Shown here one piece after another: positions 22,405 through 32,874 of a stretch of 64,000 nt of DNA; the stretch's first letter is position 1, and the number at the start of each line of letters is the position of its first letter. Below the pieces are notes generated by a model. That model was not told the origin of the DNA. It worked only from the letters and a program-made list of their open reading frames with translations, and made no database searches. The DNA comes from Cryptomeria japonica (Eukaryota; Streptophyta; Pinopsida; Cupressales; Cupressaceae), in the NCBI RefSeq assembly GCF_030272615.1, contig NC_081407.1, positions 262,744,574-262,808,573 on the forward strand. The letters are read 5' to 3'. A program made the translations under genes and the position numbers.

Positions 22405-24855
22405 TGTTGTTCTTAAAAAAGAGAAAACCCAAGTTCACCTAAAATTTACCTATGAAGTAGCCAATTTCAATCTATGAAATACTTCAGGGCTTGGGACAAC
22501 ATAACAAGGATAAAAATCCTTCTACTCTTCAGGCTCTGCAAAACCTAAGTGGGTGTACCTTTGATGCATAAAATTAGACCAATGACACACAAGACAACAT
22601 CAAAAAAGCACATAGATCTCATTAAAGGTTCAAAGATAAGGAGGGTATTGTAGATAGGCTAAATCTACATTGACAACTCGACAGGTCTGAACATGAGATA
22701 ACTGGAACCATTCCACGAAATAGAAAAGAAATATATTATGATTTGATTCTTTTAAAATGTATCATGTAACATCTAATTGTAACAAATTAGTGCCTCAATC
22801 CGGGCATAGAGTCAATACAAATAGCTACAAATGAAATCCAAGCTGCAAATCAGATCTACTGAAAAATATCCCTATATTAATGCCTGACATTAAAACATTC
22901 TAAACTCAAACAAAGGATCATACATATCCAAATATTAATTCAGAATTCATAATTTTTGCTCATCGAATTTAAATCCTTTCTATAAAGGATACCTGAGAAT
23001 AGGAATTACACTCTCTTGTGGGAGGATAAACCCAAACTCCCTTGAAGACTAGATTTATTGAATTTGAAAAAATTCCTTAAGACAATCCAATGGAACTTCA
23101 TATATGCCTTACATATATGTGACCTGCAACTAAGAATTTATAGCTAAATGCATCTATTCAATGACAGAAGAATGAGGATATTCAACAATTACAACCCAGA
23201 AAATTAAAGTCATAGGACTGGAACCCCTCTTGGAAATATCGCTTCGAGAATTTCTCAAAAATTGGAACCCTTACAAAAGAGAAGAACTCATAATATATAG
23301 AAGAGGGAAAAAGATCAGATCTCTATCTATCAGTGACAAGTGTCCCACTCCTTCTAAAAATATTCTTTCCATTACTCTCGTGGAAACCATTCTCCATATA
23401 TTTGACAAGTTTTAAAATTGATTGCAGGAACAAACTCCTCGTTTCGTGATCTTTCTAACCGTATGCCACACTTGTATATTCAGGTAAAAATAACTCGTCA
23501 ACCATTAATCTTTCATGCATCCAGGAATTTAAATCTCTTCATTTTCACTATAGCCTAAAACTATATATTCAATCTTGATTTATTCCCTTTCTGCTCTACC
23601 ACATGGTGCCTCCTGGTTCATCCACAAATCCACCAGTTCGCCACCTCATCTGCCATGTCAGCACCATCAGACCCACCTTAGGCCTTGGCTCTTCTTTGTC
23701 ACTGATCATCTTCAACCTACTCGCTCTTTATCCTCAGTTCTTTACTGCACATGCTTTGTCACAGATCCGTGAGGATTTTAGGTCATGCATCTTCCAATCG
23801 CGGATTAACATCCACCGCTGGATCATCTACGATCATCATCCGATTTGCCCGACTTGCTTGACCTTTAGCTTATTCTTAGCTGCTCCCTTCTACCATGTGT
23901 CACCATGTGTCACCTCTGGATTGGCTCTAGTGTCCTTGTCCTGCCACCTTAGCACGACCTCACTAATCGCCAGAATGAAGCTCTTCTTTGTTGTTGGGTC
24001 ACGAGGGATATGCCAATGAGCGGTTTCCCATTGTGACCTAGAGACCACCATTGGATCAACCTTGATCTGCCACTTGCAAGGTCTCAAGACTTTTGGGTGT
24101 TAGCATTTTATGCTAGCGAGCTAAAGACTGTTAATGAAATTGCTTTGGTCGTGAGGTCTCCAGTTGGTTTTTGCTGCTCACCGCTTCTACTGGGCTCACC
24201 ACGTGTCACTTCCTGATTTGTCCGCGCATCCGACTATCTTGCCACTTGTACCTGGGCCCACCTTGTCACCAAGTCATGATGGATAACATTTTGGGCACTT
24301 CACAACTGCGGTACAATGACAGTCATTGATAGTCCCAAAATTTTACTCCACTGTTGATCTTCCTTGGATCTGCCATCAGATCTTCTCCATTTGCATGACC
24401 CTTAGCCTATTCTCACCAACTTGTCCCAAAATTTGGACACCTTGAGATGCACACACATGGGGGGTCCACTAGGCCATGAGCCACCTCTTGCAAAAATCCC
24501 TTAAGCTTTGACACTATAGTTATATGTGGCTTTATATTTATATGCAAAAAAAATCACCCCCACTACCAATGTGGGATAAATGGTTTTGCATTCATCTGAA
24601 TATTTCAATGGCACTGCAGCAGCCAACGCACTTGCTTGGAAATTTCTTAGCCTTTTTCTGCATTGTGGGAGGGTTGGGCGCTTTGCTTGCCAATTTGCAT
24701 TTTGTTTTGAAACCCTCTTCAACCCCTTTTCATGCCATTCCATTTACCTGCAAATAGCACTTCCTGAAGGTTTATAAGCCACACCAAAATGAAAGTGCAG
24801 ATGCAAAATCTTGAAAATGGGCCTCTCAAAATCTCAAATCTTATGAGTCCTAACA
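22405..24855 (-). repeat. Element D 3' LTR
   Basis: TGTTGTTCTTAAAAAAGAG start, GAGTCCTAACA end. It aligns throughout with 36359-38813. A minus-strand CTATATATTATG at about 23291-23301 is a candidate TATA box, conserved in the partner LTR at about 37247-37257. Short frames such as 23603-24019 lie inside the LTR and are not considered genes. Confidence 0.92.
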
Positions 24856-25066
24856 ATGGCTCTAACTGGGGATGGTTGGATGCAAGACCAACACAAGAAC
24901 TTGGAATCTCTGGCTTTGTAGACCACCAAAAATAGATCATTTCTCCTCTTTTTAAATTCTTCAATGAGCTTCACTCTCCAAAATAGGGGTTCTTTATTCT
25001 ACCTGAACAACAGGGTATTTTATTGAAAATAGACCTACAACTGATTATAACTTTCCCCAAACAATC

Positions 25067-26996
25067 TCAACATTTACCTCTATCAAAAATCTTATTCTGA
25101 TTATGTGATATCATGATCCAAATAAAGGCACTCTTTAACAAAAACTGAGCATAATCCTTATGATTAACCCCTTCCATCATATTACTGTAATAACTAGTGT
25201 GCATGCCTTTTGCCTGATTTGGAAGTTTATAGCCACACACTACTTCAACAAAAGTAAAATCATGAGACCAATCACTATAGAGGTCTTCCCACAAGCTTCC
25301 ATATATTTCATTATCCCAATCAACTCTATCCTTGCAAGGGTATCATCATGCTGAATTTCAAAAATAAAACATTCATTTTCAACATTGCAATTTTCATCAG
25401 CACTCACTTCATTATCATTTGAATTCATAGAATGAGGGACATTAATAACCGATTGATACAAAATAGGATCATAAACATTTTGGTCTAGATGTGATACTTC
25501 ACTATGCTGATCACACTTTATATTAACCTTGTTCATCAAACTCAATACTTCAGCATTCTCAATATCCCAATCACAAAAAAGAATGCATACTTCTGGCTGA
25601 AGCAAATCCTCAGCTAAGTCTTTCTCATTCAGACTTACATCCACCTAAAAAACTTCCATTTGTGGTTTGAAATAATCATCACACAGCCCATGCCTCTTAT
25701 CTTCATCATGAAATAACTTTTCACAACACATGCTATTGCTGCTGGCAACTTTATCAATATCAAAAATTTGTTCAGCACAAGGGGAAACTTCAACATTTTC
25801 ATCAATGACATCAGCACTATGAGCATTTATATCAAAGGCAAAGAACTCCATATCCAGTTCAAACATACCATCAACATTCACATCCTCTTCATAGTATGTC
25901 CCACTTTGAAAACATTCATTTAATAGTTATAAGAAGATGAATAACTTGTGTCAAGATCACTCTTATTCTGAAGTTGATCTCCATTGTTCATTTGTACATC
26001 TTCAAAGTGCTGAAAATCAAACTCAGTGTCCTCATGATCAACAACATCACTCCATTCGGAAACACATTCATCACTGGGTATGCTTGTATTGAGAACACCA
26101 CTAGCATCATTCACAATTTCATTTTTCAATTTTATCCAACTCAATCAAATCCTGACTTACATCATGTTGTACATCCTTCTGTGATAAAATCATGAGCTAA
26201 TTGATAATTTCTTTGTTTGAACACATTGTGTCATTATCATCCTCACTTGCATAATCAACAACACTTGGTGATACCTTAGTATTTGGTACTTCAACATCAA
26301 ATACATTAGCAACATGTAAATACCGATGATCATCACCATCATTGTTTTCATTATCATTATCCTTGGGAGATGCATGATTAACTTCATAATTTATAGACAC
26401 ATAATCAACATAACCGGTATATAAATCAAATGATTCATATCCTTTATATATATCTATCTCTATAACAACATTGTCACAAAATTTCCCACTGATTAATCCA
26501 TCACTACTGTAAGAGACAATAGGCATTGATAGCAAAGATTCTTGACCCTCATTTAACTTTGAATCACATATATTAGTAAGACCATTTTGAACAACAAAGC
26601 TTGATACACCTTGACAAAGAATGTTTTGCTTGGCTTCACATTTACTTTCACCATTGAAGATGTTTTGACAAGAAGCAGCAGCAGACAAAAATTTCTTTGA
26701 GATCCCAAATTTTAAATTGAATTCAATGTCCCTAGCTATGTTAAAAGCTTCATGCATAGTTTTGGGTTCCTTGTCTCTTAATAAGAAACCCATCTTCTTG
26801 TAAAAAGCACTCATGTAGATCTCCAAGAATTCTCCATCACTAAACTCATACTTGCTGGAAATTTTAGACAGTGTTTGTGAAAAATTGATATTAAATGTCG
26901 GTACCAATTCATCTTCCCTGATTTGTATGTACATGGATCCTCTTAGCATATCATAATCGCTCACCTTTTCATCAAATTGGGGCATAAAGTCAGCTA
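25067..26996 (-). pseudogene. Element D Gag C-terminal half with long acidic tail
   Basis: Continuation of the D gag after the E3 insertion. The main open frame (26197-26985) starts inside the domain (FMPQFDEKVSDYD-like) with SKYEFSDGEFLEIYMSAFYKK and EAFNIARDIEFNLKFG, consistent with a Gypsy gag domain. It then turns into an Asp/Glu/Asn-rich region (about 26100-26450). Further acidic frames follow at 25920-26144, 25645-25881, 25240-25644 and 25067-25294 after one or more phase changes; 25645-25881 and 25240-25644 are in phase with the first. No CCHC knuckle and no protease, reverse transcriptase or integrase motif is visible. The role of the acidic extension is unknown. Confidence 0.65.
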
Positions 26997-27001
26997 TTAA
27001 T

Positions 27002-28432
27002 TAATGAATAATAATGAACAATGAATACTCTAAATGGTACTGAAAAGGTGGGGTAAATCAGTACATACAAAAAGTTCTCAGCAACTTATCAAGTTAAAAC
27101 AATGCTAACCAGTTGTCTTCATTACTGAACTTAACCATGGCAATACCGGTTAAACACAGTAAGACATTAGACAACATAAACAAGTAAAACTGAATACTTT
27201 AAATACATTCAATACTTGATAACTACTTCACCCATAAACATATGCATGTGGTATATCAACAATACCATAACCATTAGCTCTGTATGCATAATCACTTAAA
27301 CAAAGAATACTTAATCATCACATGAAAATGCACAACTCACGACTCATAGATTTTTCACGTGGAAACCCAAATGGGAAAAAACACGGTGGGGATGAATACC
27401 CACAAGCTTTTTTTGAACTCTTTTGAAGCTTTCTCTGTTAGGAGCCTAGTCTGGTTAAAGAATTTACAATAAGGTTTTGTTAGGAACCGATCCTGTCAAA
27501 GATCACCCAGTTAAGGGATGGATATATACCCTGTTAAAGGTTACCTTGCTAGAGGATTTAAAGAACTCAATGAACTTGAGTCACCTGGTTAGAGGATTTA
27601 CAGTAAGCCTATTAAAGCTACCTGGCAAAGGGATTTTCCTTTTGTTGAAATGGTTAGAAGACAACAGGTAAAACTCTAATCTGATAACATCACTATATGC
27701 TAAGGTAGATCCTTTTTAGTTCCTCTATTCTACAATCACACTCTGCAGTTTTCTCCCACTGGTCTGGCAAGTATCTCATCATTCAGATACATACACAACT
27801 TTTGCTAACAAATTACAATAACAAACAGCATCGGCCTTATAGACAAAAATTAGGTTGGTAGCATAAACCCTAAACCCTAAGCATTTAGGTTTACAGTTAC
27901 AGGCAGTCCAATCTTGACTGTCCAAACACTTTTCATAGAATGAAACAATCTCAAACAGATCACAAGTCATTTTGCATCGTCCATTTTTCATTGCACATAG
28001 AAATCAATAACCAATCACGCTTTCTTCTCATACCACAAAGAAGAATGTTCATTCCCGAGGTAGACATTTAATGCAGTCGATCTTCGAATGCAAGCTCCTC
28101 AAGGAAATCCTCCACGTGCACAAAACTGGCATGGCATCTTGATCTCATCCTCATTTCTTAGCTAACTCATCATATAATATCATCGGTTGCATTGCACAAG
28201 CTAGATTTCAAAACCGGAAACCCTAGAGCTGAGACTACCAATCGGTAGTCACACTTAGTGGAACCCTGACATCGGTTCACTACATCTCTTCATACCGGTT
28301 CTTCAACTTGATCATCAATAACAATTGCATCCAATATTCATACCGGTTGACCTATACTTATTTACATCAATGACAACATACATTATTATCATATCATCAT
28401 GTGGCAACATACTGGTTCATCAAATGCCAACA
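27002..28432 (-). repeat. E3 3' LTR
   Basis: TAATGAATAATAATGAAC start (TGATGAATTATG in the partner) and AATGCCAACA end, followed by the PPT. Contains GGGGTAAATCAGTAC (27051-27065) and AACCCAAATGGGAAAAAACACGGTGGGG (from 27364). A short telomere-like phrase AAACCCTAAACCCTAA occurs near 27866 and again in the 5' LTR near 34697. Confidence 0.92.
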
Positions 28433-28446
28433 ATCTCCCCCTTTGG
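28433..28446 (-). other. E3 polypurine tract
   Basis: Minus-strand AAAGGGGGAGAT directly precedes TGTTGGCATTTGATGAACC. Inverted-repeat arms flank it at 28360-28372 and 28447-28459, matching at 11 of 13 positions. Confidence 0.9.
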
Positions 28447-28585
28447 CATTGATGGCAATACTTACTTAGCGTAGCATTGCAACAAGAAACATCATAGACT
28501 AATGCAACTAAAGTATCTTCATCAGATATCATACAATATATATCTTCTTCCCTATCTCATATTTCCTCTCCTTATTATATATCTT

Positions 28586-28655
28586 CTCCCCCTTTGACAA
28601 CAATGCCAAAGTGGAGGCACAAGCTCCCATACTCCACTATGTTGCTCCCCCTATG
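28586..28655 (-). other. Additional PPT-like tracts of E3
   Basis: Minus-strand TGTCAAAGGGGGAG at 28586-28599 and CATAGGGGGAGC at 28644-28655 lie 150-220 bp inside the main PPT. They are possible secondary plus-strand primers. Confidence 0.5.
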
Positions 28656-28727
28656 AAGTAGCATTCTTAAACACATCAACCCTGAAAGATTTGTCATTAT
28701 AATACTTGATTGATGTGGAGCACACAT

Positions 28728-29300
28728 CTTTAGTTTACTTCATGAAGGGGCAAAACCTCTAATTCACCTCTCAAATAGGTAAATGTAGTCTTTGGTAAGG
28801 GCTTAGTGAATATGTCTTCTAGTTGCTCCTTACTGGAAAATGTTGTAATACTACCTCTCTGTTTTGAACCTTCTCTCTCAAGAAATGATACTTGAGCTCA
28901 ATTTTCTTAGTTCTAGCTTGCAATACCGGATTTTTGGAAATATTGATTGCACTAGTATTGTCACAAAATATACTCACCGATTTAGATATAGATACTTTGA
29001 AACCATCCAATACATGTTTCATCCAGATTGCATGAGTGCAGTTCATAAATGCTGCCACATACTCTACTTCAGCTGTAGACTTAGAAGTACATCTCTACTT
29101 CTTACTTGTCCATGAGACTAGTCTTCCACCAAGAAAGAACACTCCATCGGTTGTGCTTTTTCGGTCATCCACATTACCTCCCCAATTTGCATCAGTAAAT
29201 ACCTTAAGATTAAAATCAGCATTGTATGGATACCACAATCCATAGTCAATAGTCCCTTTTAGGTATCTAAGAATTCTCTTGATTGCTACCAAGTGGGATT
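28728..29300 (-). pseudogene. E3 RNase H domain
   Basis: FTDANWGGNVDDRKSTT (first catalytic Asp), TAEVEYVAAFMNC (Glu), FCDNTSAI (second Asp) and ARTKKIELKYHFLRE are visible in one phase. A TAG at 29095-29097 sits in the usual SKKQ motif. The frame ends at 28819 after QHFPVRSN, and the usual end (DIFTKPLPK) continues in another phase to about 28728, so a small indel lies near 28830. Confidence 0.87.
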
Positions 29301-30265
29301 CTCTAGGACTTTTTTGAAAATGAGCTACAATGCCAACTACATGAGCAATATTTGGTCTATTGTGCACCACATAGTGTAGCTTACCAATCATTGACCGATA
29401 CTCCTTCTCATTCACTAATGTTGAATCATCTTCCTTAGTCAGTTTACAACTAGTCACCATCGGTGTGCCAACCGGTTTGCTCTCCTCCATGCCAAAGGTC
29501 TTCAATACCTCTTTGACATACTTGGACTGGGTAATGAAGATACCCTCTTTCATTTGTTGAATCTGTAAACCAATGAAGAACTTTATCTCTCCAATCAAAG
29601 ACATCTCAAACTCTTTCTTCATTTGATCTGCAAAAGCATGACTCATTTCATCATCTCCTCCAAAGATTATGTCATCTACAAATACTTCACAGATCAGAAT
29701 TTGATCTCCTTCAGATTTCAAGTAGATGTTGCTATCCTCACTTGTTCTCTGAAATCCTATTTTCACAATATGAGAGTGTAATCTTTCATACCATGCCCTA
29801 GGTGCTTGTTTTAATCCATATGGGCCTTTGTGTAATCTACACACCATGTTGCTTAATATACACTTCCTCTTCTAGGATTCCATTTAAGAACACAAACTTC
29901 ACATCCATCTGGTATACCTTAAATCCCTTAAATTTTGCAAATGAAAGTAGCATTCGGACATCTTCCAGTCTAGCCATAGGAGCAAAGGTTTCTCCATAGT
30001 CTTCTCCCTCTTCCTAAGCATCTCCCTTGCATACAAGTCTTGCCTTGTTTCTTACAACTGTGCCTTCTTCATTTATCTTATTCCTGAAAATCCATTTGGT
30101 ACCTATGACATTCTTATGTTCTGGTCTAGGTACCAAGGACCCTGTTGCATTCTTTCTTATTTGGTCTAGCTCCTCTTCTATTGCCTTAATCCAATCTTCA
30201 TCTATAAGTGCTTCTCTGGAAGTCTTGGGATCCAATTCAGAAATCATGCAAGAGTTTTCTTTCAC
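29301..30265 (-). pseudogene. E3 reverse transcriptase (RVT_2)
   Basis: The N-terminal part is 30014-30265: EDWIKAIEEELDQIRKN and NVIGTKWIFRNKINEEGTV, ending with a TAG at 30014-30016 (KGDA then stop, where GYAQ is usual). The next part reads FAPMARLEDVRMLLSF and YQMDVKFVFLNGILEEEVY. About 12 residues usually found before the VCRLHKGPYGLKQAPRAWY motif are missing and the phase changes near 29850. The catalytic motif is [11 protein letters not shown]. The domain order is normal. Apart from the deletion the polymerase core is intact. Confidence 0.88.
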
Positions 30266-31440
30266 GTTTCTTCTTGTGAGTATCCCTATATCTTTATCTC
30301 CTATGATCTACTTCAGATCATGATGTAGTTTCACATATCTAAGAATGACTCTAGTTGGTTCTGCTTGCTTCTCCTCTTCTTCTTCACTTACTTCTCCTTC
30401 TTCTTCACCTACTGCAGCTTCTAGTGGTGTACGGACACTAAGATCTTTACTTGTTTCTTTCTTAACCAGTTCCCAAAAGGCTACACCCGGTTCATCTTCC
30501 ACTTCCTCGATGCAGGTTTCCTCAGGTTCCTCAGGGGATTCATCAACCCTGATATTGATACTCTCAACAATTTTTTGTGTTCTATTGTTGTAGCACTTGA
30601 GAGCTTTACTCTTAGTGGAATACCCCAGAAATATTCCTTCATCACATTTAGCATCAAACTTGCTAAGATGTTCACCTCTATTGGTGTAACACTTACTACC
30701 AAATACTTTAAAATAACTCATAGTGGGAGTCTTCCTAGTCCAATACTCATAAGGTGTTTTAACTCTACCTTTCTTGAGGATTACCCGGTTCATAGTATAG
30801 ACTACAGTGCTCATCGCTTCTCTCCAAAAAGTGTGAGAAACCTTTCCTTAGATCAACATTGTTCTGGCTGCTTCAACTATAGTCCTGTCATTCCTTTCTG
30901 CTATGCCATTCTATTGTGGTGTCCTTGGGGCAGACAACTGCCTCTTGATCCTGCTATCTTCATAGTACTTGTTGAATTCATCAGAAGTGAATTCACCTCC
31001 TTGATCAGTTCTTAGGCATTTTATCTTTTGACCACTTTCCTTCTCTACTAATGCTCTAAAGGCTTTGAACTTTCCAAACGTCTCAGACTTGTCTTTCAAG
31101 AATGTGACCCACATCATTCTTGAGTAGTCATCAGTAAGAATCATGAAATACCTATCTCCTTGAATACTTCTAGTTTTCATAGGACCACACAAATCAGTAT
31201 GTACAAGATCAAGTAAGTTTTCTACCGAAAAAGACTTACCTTTGAAATTTGAGGAAGATATCTTCCCAAGTTGACATTCTATGCATAAAGCATTCTCTGG
31301 TTTGTTCAGCAAAGAAAATCCTCTTACTGGCTTGATCTTACTCGCCTTTACAATATTATCAAATTTCATATGACAAAGTCTCCTATACCATATCCAACTG
31401 TCATCAAAATTTTCCATTAGACACTGAATTATCTTGGCAT
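30266..31440 (-). pseudogene. E3 integrase
   Basis: Pre-integrase zinc-binding part: WYRRLCHMKFDNIVKA (the His of RLGH kept, Gly changed to Cys) and CIECQLGKISSS. The catalytic core has VHTDLCGP, DDYSRMMWVTFL and CLRTDQGGEFTSDEF, so the first two Asp are present; Glu is expected in the NGIAERNDRT segment, which follows a TAG at 30911-30913. A TAA lies at 30848-30850 and a TAG at 30308-30310. The C-terminal part has KTPYEYWTRKTPTMSYFKVFG and GYSTKSKALKCYN, then an acidic glutamate-rich linker. Three of the stops fit glutamine codons. Confidence 0.88.
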
Positions 31441-31444
31441 TCAG

Positions 31445-32803
31445 CTAAAACAAGTTACATTTGGTCTGCTTACCGATGGCAATAAGTTCATCACTCTTTC
31501 CAATTATACTGCAGACTCCGCCTTTGAACTCCAGAATGAGTCCTTTATCATTTAGCTGAGCAACACTCAATAGGTTATGATTAAGACCTTCTACCCAGCA
31601 GACATCATCCACACTACTCTTTCCATTCAGTGAGATGGATCCTTTTCCTTTTACCAAGCATGGTGCATCATTGCCAAATCTGACAACACCTCCGTCATAT
31701 TCTTCTATAGACAAAAACTTTCCCCGATCACCAGTCATGTGGTGAGAACAACCACTATCAATAATCCACTCATTAGAGTTGTCAATGTGAGAGACAAGTG
31801 CTTTATTGTTAGACACTTCTTCCTTTACAGCTACAAACACTATATCCTCATTCTCTTCATTCTCAGTTTCTTCATTAGTAACAGCTTCATCCACTGCAAC
31901 AAGATAATTTCTTCTATTTCCTCCTCTATACTTTCTAAACCTCTCTGGTTTATCCTTATTATCATTGTTAGGATAGTTAACATCTATATGTCCTATCTTA
32001 TTGCAGGAAAAAAAATTTAAAGGAAGCTTACCTCTGTATTTTCTGGTAAATTTTGGAAGTCTCTTGGCAAGAAGAGCTTCAAAATCCATCAGAATCTCTT
32101 CATCATCCATACCTCTGCTTTGCACGGATTCATAACTGGTACTTACTTCTTTTCCTTTTCTGGTTGGTGCAACAAATGCTCTAAAAGCTGACTCGGTCTT
32201 CTGAACACTGCCATCATAGCTATTCAACTCATATGCAGTCAACTTTGCAATGATAGAGTCTAAGGATACCTTGGTTTTATCAATAGACCTTAGTTCCTGA
32301 ATAGCAACAACTCTGATTGCATAGACCAGTAACAATGGTCTCAAAATTTTACTGACAACAGTGGCATCATCAATTGTTCCACCAGTTCTCTTGATATCTC
32401 CAACAACAGTCTTGATCCTTATACCATATTGCTGAATGGTTTCACCTTCAACCATCCTCATGTCTTCAAAATTTCCTCTAAGTCTCTCTTCCTTAGGTTG
32501 CTTGACATGCTCATCACTGCTATAAATAGTTTCCAATGTGTCCCATACATCCTTAGGAGCGTCCTTATCTTGTACATGAATGAACTCAATATCAGACAAA
32601 CTGCTAATAAGAGCTTCCATAACTTGCCCATTTTCTTGAATCTCTCTTTTTTGATCATCGGTTACAGTGCCAGTTGGGATTACATAGACATTTTCAACAT
32701 AGCTCCAGTTTTGAGCACCCAAACTCTTGATATAGATCTTCATTCTGTCCTTCCATTTTTTGAAGTTATCTCTATTGAACTTAGGACTTTCCCTCTTCAT
32801 CAT
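31445..32803 (-). pseudogene. E3 gag-protease, open for 452 codons
   Basis: Gag (UBN2 type): FNRDNFKKWKDRMKIYIKSL at the N-terminus, DVWDTLETIYSSDE and EGETIQQYGIRIKTVV in the middle. The zinc knuckle reads FFSCNKIGHIDVNY at about 31985-32026: the first and last Cys are replaced by Phe and Tyr, so it cannot bind zinc normally. Protease: WIIDSGCSHHMTGDRGKF at about 31720-31775, followed by CWVEGLNHNLLSVAQL. The frame ends at TAG 31445-31447 and then continues in the same phase into integrase. The two adjacent ATGs at 32798-32803 fit the start. Confidence 0.87.
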
Positions 32804-32860
32804 TAAGGCATGATCTTTTTCCTCAAGTGGTTAAGCTTATATCACCGAGGACCTGGAGTT

Positions 32861-32872
32861 GCTCTGATACCA
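32861..32872 (-). other. E3 primer binding site (initiator tRNA-Met)
   Basis: Minus-strand TGGTATCAGAGC, a perfect match to the usual Copia PBS, two bases inside the 5' LTR end (TTCATCA). Confidence 0.95.
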
Positions 32873-32874
32873 AT

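Noticed and set aside
23603-24019. Plus-strand frame of 138 codons, with a relative at 37568-37921
   Set aside because: Both lie at the same place in the two D LTRs and differ in length; they are chance frames in LTR sequence.
27860-27885. Telomere-like AAACCCTAAACCCTAA at about 27866 and 34697
   Set aside because: Only two units, present at matching positions in both E3 LTRs; an LTR sequence, perhaps a telobox-like motif, not a telomere.
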